From IMG/VR virus record IMGVR_UViG_3300018405_000071, positions 1 through 21,466 of that record: a stretch of 21,466 nt of DNA, one strand, 5' to 3'. The stretch's first letter is position 1; every line of letters starts with the position of its first letter. Source of the stretch: a virus. Under the pieces are notes generated by a model. It made no database searches and had not been told where the DNA came from. It worked only from the letters and a program-made list of their open reading frames with translations. The position numbers and the translations under genes are program-made. Positions 1-5,796 of this stretch are shown in pieces.

Positions 1-2
1 GC

Positions 3-59
3 GGTATAGCATCAGAGGATATTAACTGTAGATGTGTATTGTCATACGATATAAGATAG
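3..59 (+). CDS. C-terminal end of phage minor head protein (Mu F / SPP1 gp7 type), partial
   Basis: An open frame enters from the left edge and ends at TAG 57-59. It encodes GIASEDINCRCVLSYDIR. The pattern 'ED.NCRC' followed by a short beta-like tail is what I know from the C-terminus of the Mu gpF / SPP1 gp7 head morphogenesis family, which sits just upstream of scaffold and capsid genes. The order here (this end, then scaffold at 1902 and capsid at 2525) fits, although an accessory island separates them. Only 18 residues are visible, so the family call rests on the short motif and on context. A terminator follows immediately. Confidence 0.6.
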   Translation, partial: GIASEDINCRCVLSYDIR

Positions 60-88
60 CAGGTACTTTCAAATGTACTTGCTTTTTT
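59..88 (+). terminator. Rho-independent terminator after minor head gene
   Basis: GCAGGTAC (59-66) pairs with GTACTTGC (75-82) over 8 bp with one G-U pair. The 8-nt loop is followed by six T (83-88). The stem begins on the last base of the preceding stop codon. It separates the head gene from the separately promoted unit at 195. Confidence 0.8.
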
Positions 89-125
89 ATTGTAAAAAAA
101 ATATAAAAAAATATCTAAAAAGGTG

Positions 126-154
126 TTGACATTGTATCTAAAAGGGTGTATAAT
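126..154 (+). promoter_or_regulatory. Consensus sigma-A-type promoter with spacer repeat (operator-like)
   Basis: TTGACA (126-131), a 17-nt spacer and TATAAT (149-154) form a perfect consensus vegetative promoter 40 nt upstream of the start at 195. A 15-nt word TATCTAAAAAGGTGT (112-126) recurs with one change at 135-149. It lies 23 bp away, fills the spacer and touches the -10 box. A third version lies in the same place in the promoter at 748-776. The repeated position suggests an operator for a DNA-binding protein; that is inference. Confidence 0.85.
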
Positions 155-194
155 ATAATTATAGAAAGATAAAAAACAAAGGGAGGCAACAACA

Positions 195-539
195 ATGACT
201 AAGAATATAATGAAAGAAGCTCACAAAATGACTAAGGAAATGAAGAAGCAATATCCAGAAATCAACTATCAAATGCAGCTTGGACTTAATATTCAATTTC
301 TAGTTGAAATGTCTTCTGAACTAAATGCAGAAAAAGCACAGAGAATGATAACTAACGAGAAAGAAGTAAGACAGAGATATAACGGGAACAATTTATCAAC
401 AAACAACAAACTTCAAGGCCCTGGGCTAGTTGAAAGAACTAACTTTAAATTTTGGAGCAATTATGGTAAAACAAGACTATACTACACTATGACAATAGAC
501 GGTATAGCTGTTAAAGATACTTACATTGATATGTTTTAG
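195..539 (+). CDS. Hypothetical 114-aa phage accessory protein
   Basis: I do not recognise this protein with certainty. It has a basic, helical N-terminus (about residues 1-25, rich in K/M/E) and a helical middle containing YQMQLGLNIQFL. The C-terminal third looks beta-rich (FKFWSNYGKTRLYYTM, then GIAVKDTYIDMF). No signal peptide or membrane segment is seen. The start is ATG 195, preceded by GGGAGG and matching the promoter at 126-154. Its stop codon overlaps the ribosome site of the HTH gene at 552, so the two form one transcription unit. With its own promoter between head genes it looks like a 'moron' cargo gene. Its first four codons (MTKN) and leader resemble those of the gene at 817. Confidence 0.75.
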   Translation: MTKNIMKEAHKMTKEMKKQYPEINYQMQLGLNIQFLVEMSSELNAEKAQRMITNEKEVRQRYNGNNLSTNNKLQGPGLVERTNFKFWSNYGKTRLYYTMTIDGIAVKDTYIDMF

Positions 540-551
540 GAGGGATTTTTA

Positions 552-740
552 ATGGAAGAAATTAAAAAGTTTGGCATTGCTATTACGCTAAGAGAAGCAG
601 CAGACATTTTAGGAATAAATTACAATACTTTAAAAGTTTATGTAGTAAGAAAACAAATACCTGTTGAGTATTTAAGGAAATCGGGCAATACTTGGCTAAT
701 AAGTATAAAGTATTTAGAAAAAAGATTAAAAAACTTATAA
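552..740 (+). CDS. Small helix-turn-helix DNA-binding protein (excisionase/MerR-like HTH)
   Basis: This 62-aa protein is almost entirely one winged-helix-type domain. Residues about 13-33 (TLREAADILGINYNTLKVYV) form a classic HTH with the 'EAA..LGI...T...Y' pattern. It is followed by a basic stretch (VRKQIPVEY) and a beta-wing WLISIKYLEKRL. The domain matches the HTH_17/excisionase-type architecture. ATG 552 follows AGGAGGG at 538-544, which overlaps the previous stop codon, so it is translated from the same mRNA as the gene at 195. It is a candidate binder of the repeats near the two promoters or of the TGTCATACC array at 1252-1570, but nothing in the sequence proves which. It could equally be an excisionase or a late regulator. 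Confidence 0.75.
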   Translation: MEEIKKFGIAITLREAADILGINYNTLKVYVVRKQIPVEYLRKSGNTWLISIKYLEKRLKNL

Positions 741-747
741 AAAGCTA

Positions 748-776
748 TTGACTTTGTAACTAAATAGGTGTATAAT
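748..776 (+). promoter_or_regulatory. Second copy of the cassette promoter
   Basis: TTGACT (748-753), a 17-nt spacer and TATAAT (771-776) sit exactly 40 nt before ATG 817. That is the same distance as in the promoter at 126-154. The stretch GTGTATAATATAATTATAG is identical in both. The spacer word TAACTAAATAGGTGT (757-771) differs by only a few bases from the repeats at 112-126 and 135-149. The promoter drives the gene at 817. Confidence 0.85.
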
Positions 777-816
777 ATAATTATAGAAGGTTAACAAATT
801 TAAGGGGGAAAATAAA

Positions 817-1206
817 ATGACTAAGAATGATATAGCAAGAAACATAACAGGTACAGAGAAAGAAATAACTAGAGTTATAACTAGCAATTACGAGCTAGAT
901 TTTACAGAAGATAGCATATATGACAACTTAGGCAAAGCAGAAAGCTGGAGCATAGGCGGAGAGTTTACACCAGAAACAAAAGGACAATACGTTTACCTGT
1001 TAAAAGCTTACAACGTGCCAGTACACCATGTAGACTACAGCAACGAAGAAGAACTTGAAATACTTGGGGCAACAGGATGCGAAGGAGAAAAGGAAGTTTT
1101 AGTAGCAGCTGAAACTAAACTAGTAGTTACTTGGGAGCCACAGGACACGGACTATGAAGAAATGGGATACTTTGTAGTAGAGCTAGAAGTAGCAGAAGAA
1201 GAATAG
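817..1206 (+). CDS. Acidic 129-aa accessory protein, possible ADP-ribosyltransferase-like fold
   Basis: This is a strongly acidic protein with its own promoter (748-776) and terminator (1205-1229), so it forms a one-gene cargo unit. Residues about 42-50 (AESWSIGGE) and 88-106 (ATGCEGEKEVLVAAETKLV) recall two motifs of ADP-ribosyltransferase exoenzyme domains. These are the S-x-S strand ('SWT/SWS') and the E-x-E loop followed by 'EVLL..GT.F.V'. In many Firmicutes phages such a domain is fused to the C-terminus of gp7-type head proteins, and the gene next upstream of this island is one. Against this, the N-terminal half with the expected catalytic Arg is not evident and the protein is short. 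It may be a degenerate remnant or a false resemblance. ATG 817 follows AAGGGGG. Confidence 0.7.
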   Translation: MTKNDIARNITGTEKEITRVITSNYELDFTEDSIYDNLGKAESWSIGGEFTPETKGQYVYLLKAYNVPVHHVDYSNEEELEILGATGCEGEKEVLVAAETKLVVTWEPQDTDYEEMGYFVVELEVAEEE

Positions 1207-1229
1207 AGAGCTTAGGCTCTCTTTTCTTT
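1205..1229 (+). terminator. Rho-independent terminator of the 817 gene
   Basis: AGAGAGC (1205-1211) and GCTCTCT (1216-1222) form a perfect 7-bp stem with a TTAG loop, followed by TTTCTTTA. The stem starts inside the stop codon of the preceding gene. Confidence 0.85.
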
Positions 1230-1239
1230 ATGCTTTTAT

Positions 1240-1254
1240 TGATAATTGTTATCA
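1240..1254. promoter_or_regulatory. Palindrome resembling a 7-1-7 Fur box
   Basis: TGATAATTGTTATCA reads as a 6-bp inverted repeat around TTG. It differs at one base from the textbook Bacillus 7-1-7 Fur box TGATAATNATTATCA. It overlaps the first, partial copy of the TGTCATACC array. In DNA this AT-rich a chance match is quite possible. Confidence 0.35.
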
Positions 1255-1570
1255 TACTGTCATACCTGTCATACCTCAGCAAAATTTTGGTATGACACTT
1301 TTTTCTAGTAGAGAAAACCCTAGAAGTATTGATATAACTAAATATAAATAATATTATATATATACTGTCATACCGTCATACCTGTCATACCGATGTAGAG
1401 GGTGGTCAGAGTAAAATGAATTTCGCTCAAAAAAGAAAAAATAAATATAAATTTATGCACCCCCTTTGCACATTTTGGTATGACACTACAAAAAAGTGCC
1501 TTAAACCCTAGTAGTTTCAATGCACTCAGTTGTCATACCACGTGGTATGACGCACCCTTGAGGTATGACA
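1252..1570. repeat. TGTCATACC iteron-like array with 20-bp palindrome
   Basis: TGTCATACC or its complement GGTATGACA occurs ten times, with at most one mismatch, in about 310 bp. Plus-oriented copies start at 1258, 1267, 1366, 1374, 1383 and 1531. Minus-oriented copies start at 1289, 1477, 1544 and 1562. A partial copy lies at 1252. Tandem copies are 8-9 bp apart, close to one helical turn. The copies at 1531 and 1544 join into the perfect palindrome GTCATACCACGTGGTATGAC (1532-1551). Each group runs forward copies then reverse copies, and the flank after the reverse copy is partly conserved (AAACCCTAG at 1314-1330 and 1503-1515). Iteron origins, partition sites and multi-site operators all look like this; which one applies is not shown. 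Confidence 0.9.
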
Positions 1571-1584
1571 CTTTTTGCCCTTAT

Positions 1585-1717
1585 GTTACAATTGTGTTAC
1601 AAAAACTGCTCTTATACTACAGAACGATTACAATATTCTTGTTTTACAAACAATTTAGCCACTGTCAGAAATCCGTACACTTGTGGATAACTTTGTATAT
1701 TTGTAACTATTTTGTAA
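1585..1717. repeat. TTGTAAC repeats at 11-bp spacing
   Basis: GTTACAA occurs at 1585-1591 and 1596-1602, 11 bp apart. On the opposite strand sense TTGTAAC lies at 1701-1707, followed 11 bp later by TTGTAAT at 1712-1718. A further near-copy ATTACAA is at 1627-1633. The 17-mer TTGTAACTATTTTGTAA (1701-1717) recurs exactly at 16943-16959, ahead of the early genes. The spacing and the inverted arrangement suggest binding sites for one regulatory protein. Confidence 0.7.
1682..1690 (-). other. Perfect DnaA box
   Basis: TGTGGATAA on the plus strand is TTATCCACA on the minus strand, the strict consensus DnaA box. It lies 110 nt beyond the iteron-like array and inside the TTGTAAC repeat group. A single box can occur by chance, but iteron origins of plasmids typically pair repeats with one or two such boxes. 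Confidence 0.6.
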
Positions 1718-1755
1718 TTACTTTAAGTATTGCATAAGTTATAATTGAGAAAAGG

Positions 1756-1778
1756 GAGGGATGGCACCCTCTTTTTTT
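1756..1778 (+). terminator. Orphan rho-independent terminator
   Basis: GAGGG (1756-1760) and CCCTC (1767-1771) form a short stem with a 6-nt loop, followed by seven T (1772-1778). No gene ends just upstream. It either insulates the scaffold promoter or ends a short non-coding transcript that starts in the repeat region. Confidence 0.7.
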
Positions 1779-1814
1779 ATGCTTAAAACAAAAACGAACT
1801 ATAATTAAAAAACA

Positions 1815-1844
1815 TTGTTAAATGTTTGAATTTTGTGGTATAAT
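1815..1844 (+). promoter_or_regulatory. Probable promoter of the scaffold/capsid (late structural) operon
   Basis: TTGTTA (1815-1820), an 18-nt spacer and TATAAT (1839-1844) preceded by TGG give an extended -10 (TGGTATAAT). It lies about 58 nt upstream of the scaffold start and just after the terminator at 1756-1778. The structural genes after the island therefore have their own start point. Confidence 0.65.
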
Positions 1845-1861
1845 GTATACAAAATATCACA

Positions 1862-1886
1862 CTTGTAGGGACGTTGTAACTACAAG
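1862..1886 (+). promoter_or_regulatory. Leader hairpin before the scaffold ribosome site
   Basis: CTTGTAG (1862-1868) and CTACAAG (1880-1886) form a perfect 7-bp stem with an 11-nt loop. The stem ends 3 nt before AGGAGG (1890-1895). It has no U-tract, so it is not a terminator. Its position suggests mRNA stabilisation or translational control of the scaffold gene. The loop side also contains a TTGTAAC word (1874-1880). Confidence 0.5.
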
Positions 1887-1901
1887 GGTAGGAGGTCAAT
1901 T

Positions 1902-2513
1902 ATGCTAGACATGAATTTACAATTATTCTCAGAAGATACAGAGCAAGAGGAAAAAACGACAGAAGAAGTTAAGACTTTTACCGAAGAAGAATTTAACAAG
2001 CGTTTACAATCAGAGACAGATAGAAGGGTAACGGAAGCAATTAAGAAGCGTGAAGAAAAGCTCAGAGAAGAAATGACAGAGAAAATTGAAGCCGAGAAGA
2101 AACAAGCTGAGGAATTAGCTAAGTTATCTGAAAAAGAAAAGGCCGAAAAGTTATTTCAGATGGAAAAAGAAAAGTTTGAAGCTGAGAGAAAAGAGTTTGA
2201 AAGAGCTAGGTTAGAGCTTGAAGCTAGCAAGATACTAGATGAAAGAAAACTACCCGTGAAATTTACGAAATATGTAGTGGCACAAGATGCAGAAACTACT
2301 TTAAAGAATATTGACTCTTTTCAAACTGAGTGGCAGGAAGCTATACAAAGAGAGATTGACAGTAGATTGAAAGGTAAGACGCCCCAAAAAGGAGACTCTG
2401 TGGGAACTTATAATCCGTGGAGTAAAGAAACATTTAATTTAACTGAACAAGGCAAGATTATGCAAGATAATCCAGCCCTTGCACAGCAATTAAGAGCAGC
2501 GGCTCGTAAATAG
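1902..2513 (+). CDS. Phage capsid scaffolding protein (DUF4355-like)
   Basis: This 203-aa protein is highly charged and almost all helical, with a long coiled coil (about residues 25-120, E/K/R-rich heptads) and the N-terminal tag MNLQLF seen in many Firmicutes phage scaffolds. The C-terminal part contains the DUF4355-type pattern LDERKLPVKFTKYVV, then TLKNIDSFQTEWQEAI. The role is to guide procapsid assembly from inside and then leave. It lies 11 bp before the major capsid gene, the usual order. ATG 1902 sits 6 nt after AGGAGG (1890-1895); the ATG at 1911 is too far from it. Confidence 0.9.
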   Translation: MLDMNLQLFSEDTEQEEKTTEEVKTFTEEEFNKRLQSETDRRVTEAIKKREEKLREEMTEKIEAEKKQAEELAKLSEKEKAEKLFQMEKEKFEAERKEFERARLELEASKILDERKLPVKFTKYVVAQDAETTLKNIDSFQTEWQEAIQREIDSRLKGKTPQKGDSVGTYNPWSKETFNLTEQGKIMQDNPALAQQLRAAARK

Positions 2514-2524
2514 GAGGAATATAA

Positions 2525-3475
2525 ATGGCAGCAACTAAAATCCAAAACGTAATTGTGCCTGATGTTTTCAATCCATACGTGGTAGAAAAAACAGCAGAAC
2601 TATCAGCATTATTTCAATCTGGAATCATAAGACCAGACGCAGCATTAGACACACTAGCTAGAACAGGTGGAACTCTTTTACAGATGCCGTTCTGGACTGA
2701 TTTGACTGGAGCAGATGAGGTTTTATCTGATGCAGGAGCACTAACACCGCAAAATATTGCAGCTTCAAAGGATATTGCAAGACTACACGCAAGAGGTAAG
2801 GCTTGGGGTGTTAATGACCTTGCAAAAGCATTAAGTGGCGATGACCCTATGGCACAGATAGGTAATCTTGTAGCTGATTATTGGGCTAGAAGATGGCAAG
2901 CTCTTTTAATTTCAACTCTTAAAGGTGTGTTTGCTTCTTCTTCAATGTCTGGGAACGTACATGATATATCAGCAGTAGTTGGAGCAGATACATTTACAGG
3001 TTCGACTTTTATAGATGCAGCTCATAAGTTAGGAGATGCAGAATCTAAATTGACAGCAGTAATGGTACATTCTTTAGTTTATGCTACAATGAGAAAACAG
3101 AATCTTATAGAGTTTATTCCAAATTCTGAGGGAGTTTATAATATACCTACTTACCTTGGTAAAAGAGTTATTGTAGATGACGGAGTTCCTGTGGATACAG
3201 GGGTATACACAACTTATCTGTTTGGAGAAGGAGCTATCGGATACGGAGAAGGTTCTCCGCCAGTTCCGACAGAAACTGATAGAGACAGCTTAGCAGGAGA
3301 AGAATATCTAATTAACAGAAGACACTTTATACTACACCCTAGAGGAGTAAAATGGAATGAAGCTGCGGTAGTTGGAGATTTCCCTACTAATGCAGAGTGT
3401 GAAAATGCTACAAACTGGACACGCGTGTATTCTAACAAGAATATCAGGATTGTTCAATTCAAACATAAGATATAA
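2525..3475 (+). CDS. Major capsid protein
   Basis: This 316-aa protein directly follows the scaffold gene. It has features I associate with one family of Firmicutes phage coat proteins: the opening VIVPDVFNPYVVEKTAELS, then GGTLLQMPFW, then ARLHARGKAWGVNDLAKAL, and a C-terminal half with VYNIPTYLGKRVIVDDGVP. These fit an HK97-fold coat protein with the E-loop after the N-terminal arm. Family length is about 300-350 residues, so it looks complete. ATG 2525 follows AGGAGG. A strong hairpin terminator follows (3488-3513), as is common after this very highly expressed gene. Confidence 0.9.
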   Translation: MAATKIQNVIVPDVFNPYVVEKTAELSALFQSGIIRPDAALDTLARTGGTLLQMPFWTDLTGADEVLSDAGALTPQNIAASKDIARLHARGKAWGVNDLAKALSGDDPMAQIGNLVADYWARRWQALLISTLKGVFASSSMSGNVHDISAVVGADTFTGSTFIDAAHKLGDAESKLTAVMVHSLVYATMRKQNLIEFIPNSEGVYNIPTYLGKRVIVDDGVPVDTGVYTTYLFGEGAIGYGEGSPPVPTETDRDSLAGEEYLINRRHFILHPRGVKWNEAAVVGDFPTNAECENATNWTRVYSNKNIRIVQFKHKI

Positions 3476-3487
3476 TATAGCCTAAGA

Positions 3488-3513
3488 GGGAGGGAATTAT
3501 CCCTTCCTTTTTT
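3488..3513 (+). terminator. Terminator after major capsid gene
   Basis: GGGAGGG (3488-3494) pairs with CCCTTCC (3501-3507) with one G-U pair. The 6-nt loop is followed by six T (3508-3513). The downstream head and neck genes have no obvious promoter, so read-through must supply them. The hairpin probably lowers their expression relative to capsid. Confidence 0.8.
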
Positions 3514-3532
3514 CTATAAAGGAGGTTTTAAA

Positions 3533-3727
3533 GTGGGTTTATCAGCTTTTAACAGATACAGAAGAGAGCAAGCTCTTAAAAAAGAAACAGTTTCCGAAAT
3601 GGAAACAGTTGAAACTATTGATTACGAAGAGCTTACAAGAGCAGAGCTAAAAGAGATACTTGATAAAAAAGACATAGAATATAGTGATAGAGATAACAAG
3701 TCTACTCTTATTGAATTGTTGAGGTAG
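3533..3727 (+). CDS. Small HeH/LEM-domain protein
   Basis: This 64-aa protein has a basic N-terminal half and a C-terminal helix-extended loop-helix motif (about residues 32-64: YEELTRAELKEILDKKDI, then DRDNKSTLIELL). The motif is typical of the HeH/LEM or Rho-N-like small domain found in phage head regions. The role in virions is not established; DNA or protein binding in head completion is inference. The start is GTG 3533, because AAAGGAGG lies 6 nt upstream and no ATG fits the frame. Confidence 0.75.
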   Translation: MGLSAFNRYRREQALKKETVSEMETVETIDYEELTRAELKEILDKKDIEYSDRDNKSTLIELLR

Positions 3728-3735
3728 GTGAGAAT

Positions 3736-4287
3736 ATGTCTAGTTATGTAAGACATGGTTTTCCAGATTTGGCAGTACAAGACAATATAGACGCAATAAT
3801 ATCAACGAGTCATAGAAATAAATGCGTAGAATATGGGCAATTATTTCAAGCCTTTCACAAATTTACAGTAGCCGCAGGACAAACTTATAACATATCATTT
3901 AAAACAGGCGATAAAGCTATAAGAGCTTATCCTAGCGTTATTGCAGCATCAGCCGACAAAGTAGATTTTAAATTTTTTGAAGGTGCTACAGCTACAGGAG
4001 GAACAGCTATAACTCCATATTGCCAGAATAGAGCAGATGCACCTATTAGCGAAATAGTAATGTCTGGAGGAGCTACTGTAACAGTAGCAGGAACTCAAGT
4101 GGCACAAGCATGGCTACCTGGTGCTGAAAATTTAGGGCAATCAAGAAGTGGAACAGCTGGAGCAGGTGGGGACACATATTGGCAATTAAAACCTAATACA
4201 ACTTATATCCTACAATTTGTAAATGGTTCAGCAGCTGCAAACGTAATACAGCTTAATGAAATATGGACTGAGGGTGAGCTAGCATGA
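3736..4287 (+). CDS. Putative head decoration / minor structural protein
   Basis: This 183-aa protein is rich in beta-strand, Gly, Ala and Thr. Its pattern resembles a family of small phage virion proteins found after the capsid gene: 'F.KFTVAAGQTYNISFKTGDK', 'F.FFEGATATGGTAI', 'NR', 'VTVAGTQV', and C-terminal 'YWQLKPNTTYILQFVNGS'. Such proteins are thought to sit on the capsid surface. No catalytic motif is seen. ATG 3736 follows GAGGTAGGTGAG. Its stop codon overlaps the next start (ATGA at 4284-4287), so translation is coupled. Confidence 0.55.
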   Translation: MSSYVRHGFPDLAVQDNIDAIISTSHRNKCVEYGQLFQAFHKFTVAAGQTYNISFKTGDKAIRAYPSVIAASADKVDFKFFEGATATGGTAITPYCQNRADAPISEIVMSGGATVTVAGTQVAQAWLPGAENLGQSRSGTAGAGGDTYWQLKPNTTYILQFVNGSAAANVIQLNEIWTEGELA

Positions 4288-4511
4288 CAGATAGAGAGAA
4301 GTTGCTTCTTTGGTGCATAAGGTATTGCAACAATCCCAATTTAACAGATACGGACGATTTTGCCTTAGTTTTAGATAATATAACTGATTTATTTCAAAAA
4401 GCAGGTATTAATTCGGAGTCAATCGGTGATATGAGTCAATCTTTTAGCTCTGACACAGCTTTTAGGGTTAGGGATATGTTGAGTCCTTATAAGCGCTTGA
4501 AGGTGCTTTAA
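4284..4511 (+). CDS. Head-tail connector protein (gp6-like)
   Basis: This 75-aa, mainly helical protein carries the pattern GINSESIGDMSQSF, then MLSPYKRLKVL. I associate that ending with gp6-type (HK97/SPP1 gp15-like) head-tail connector proteins, which form the ring beneath the portal. It is short for the family (usually 90-120 residues). It overlaps the decoration gene by 4 nt and is followed one base later by the gene at 4513, consistent with a neck cluster. Confidence 0.65.
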   Translation: MTDREKLLLWCIRYCNNPNLTDTDDFALVLDNITDLFQKAGINSESIGDMSQSFSSDTAFRVRDMLSPYKRLKVL

Positions 4512-4512
4512 T

Positions 4513-4953
4513 ATGGCTACTAGAGTACGTGATACTAGTAATGTAGACGAGTTTCTAAGGCTACTAGATAGCATTGAACGCTCAGTAATTGAGGTGGGTG
4601 TATTGTCAAATGCAGGCGGAGAAGTCTTATTAATTGCAAATGTTCACGAGTTTGGAAGCAATAAGATGAATATACCCGAACGTAGCTTTTTAAGAGCAGG
4701 ATTTGACAAGTATAATCGTGATATAGCTGATTTATGCGATAGGCTTATGTCTAGAGTTATACATCAAGAAATGAGCTTAGACAACGCTTTAAACGCAATA
4801 GGACAGTTCGCCGTAAGTAAGATACAACAGTATTTGACAGACCTTGACAGTCCTCCTTTAAAGCAAGCTACTATAGACAGAAAAGGAAGTTCAAAGGTTC
4901 TTATAGATACAGCTAGATTAAGAGATAGTATCACTTACAGGATAAGAAGGTGA
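4513..4953 (+). CDS. Neck/tail-completion protein (HK97 gp10-like)
   Basis: This 146-aa protein shows the typical HK97-gp10 family pattern. An N-terminal helix is followed by VEVGVL-like strand IEVGVLSNAG, VHEFGSNKMNIPERSFLR (about residues 44-61), and near the C-terminus ATIDRKGSSKVLIDTARLRDSI. The family joins the connector to the tail terminator during head-tail joining. The stop is close to the TTG start of the next gene (4958). Confidence 0.8.
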   Translation: MATRVRDTSNVDEFLRLLDSIERSVIEVGVLSNAGGEVLLIANVHEFGSNKMNIPERSFLRAGFDKYNRDIADLCDRLMSRVIHQEMSLDNALNAIGQFAVSKIQQYLTDLDSPPLKQATIDRKGSSKVLIDTARLRDSITYRIRR

Positions 4954-4957
4954 TAAG

Positions 4958-5311
4958 TTGAGCTTATACAATTTCAAAAGATTGGTGAAAAAGTATAGCA
5001 AGGTAGCAGTATACAAAATAATAGAGACTGACGGATATTTCGATTATAACCAAGGCGGTATTTGGGTAGATGGTGCTGAAACAGAACAAGAGTTTGAAGG
5101 TGCAGTATTGCAATTGACATCTAAAGACTTGCAATACGAGGAAAATGGAGTGTATTCATCTGAGGACAGAAAATTGTATTGCTATGAAGAATTTAAAAAC
5201 AATGATAAAATTAAGTTTAAAGACAATATATATACGGTAGCGAAACAGATTGATAGAAGCGACTTCGATACTGATTTAAGGGTATATTTCATAGTTAGAA
5301 AGGAGGGTTAA
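4958..5311 (+). CDS. Head-closure / head-tail adaptor-like protein
   Basis: This 117-aa protein lies between gp10-like and tail terminator genes, the slot for the head-closure/stopper protein. It contains a beta-rich C-terminal part with YSSEDRKLYCYEEFKNND, then KFKDNIYTVAKQID, resembling the small barrel adaptors of phage necks. There are no membrane segments. The start is TTG 4958 after GAAGGTGA; it overlaps nothing and the next gene begins one base after its stop. The function is mostly from gene order. Confidence 0.6.
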   Translation: MSLYNFKRLVKKYSKVAVYKIIETDGYFDYNQGGIWVDGAETEQEFEGAVLQLTSKDLQYEENGVYSSEDRKLYCYEEFKNNDKIKFKDNIYTVAKQIDRSDFDTDLRVYFIVRKEG

Positions 5312-5312
5312 C

Positions 5313-5795
5313 TTGATAGCAGAACGTAACAAGGTTATAGCAGCACTTTATAATTACATCAATCAGCCTGTAATCATTAACCCTCAAACTACTAATAGAC
5401 CTCCGTATCCATTTATAGGCTACACAGTAACAACGGTGTCTATGAAGGAAGATAACGAGTACGGGAACATCATAGAGTCGGACTCAGTAAACGACATAAA
5501 ACAGACATTAGAGTATAATGATAACATGATGATAAGTTTTACAGCTTATAGCTTGAATATGGCAGAAGCTTACAATATAGCGTCTAAGGCCTATGAGTTT
5601 TTTAAGTTTGCAGGACTACAGACATTAGAAGATGAAAACTTAGTAGTAGTTGACACAATGAATGTTGAAACTAGAGACATTTTAGAGGTAGACGCATACG
5701 AGAGAAGAGCAGGATTTGATGTTAGGATAAGATTTAAAAAACAAATAGATAGGATTATCCCTGCTATAGAAACATATACAATAAAGGAGGTATAA
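5313..5795 (+). CDS. Tail terminator / neck protein (gp12-like)
   Basis: This 160-aa protein has the alternating pattern of phage neck terminator proteins. An N-terminal helix is followed by NRPPYPFIGYTVTTV, a strand-rich centre (MMISFTAYS), the helix AEAYNIASKAYEFF and the C-terminal strands YERRAGFDVRIRF. This matches the neck terminator gp12-like family I know from contractile-tail Firmicutes phages. It caps the tail and binds the head. The start is TTG 5313 after AGGAGGG. Position just before the sheath gene supports the call. Confidence 0.75.
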   Translation: MIAERNKVIAALYNYINQPVIINPQTTNRPPYPFIGYTVTTVSMKEDNEYGNIIESDSVNDIKQTLEYNDNMMISFTAYSLNMAEAYNIASKAYEFFKFAGLQTLEDENLVVVDTMNVETRDILEVDAYERRAGFDVRIRFKKQIDRIIPAIETYTIKEV

Positions 5796-5796
5796 A

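Larger units (their letters stand above)
1207..1901. other. Non-coding repeat-rich region (about 700 nt)
   Basis: I find no convincing gene here. An open frame at 1480-1737 lacks a ribosome site, overlaps the repeats and has an atypical composition. The stretch holds, in order: a Fur-box-like palindrome (1240-1254), the TGTCATACC array (1252-1570), an A/T-only-like tract around 1330-1365, TTGTAAC repeats (1585-1717), a DnaA box (1682-1690), an orphan terminator (1756-1778), the scaffold promoter (1815-1844) and a leader hairpin (1862-1886). Together these look like a control or replication region. Confidence 0.8.

Noticed and set aside
1252-1570. CRISPR array
   Set aside because: Repeats are only 9 bp, occur in both orientations and have irregular spacing without unique spacers of constant length.
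1480-1737. Open frame of 85 codons in the repeat region
   Set aside because: It has no ribosome site, runs through repeats and the DnaA box, and has a composition unlike the neighbouring proteins (many Cys/His/Tyr). Chance frame.
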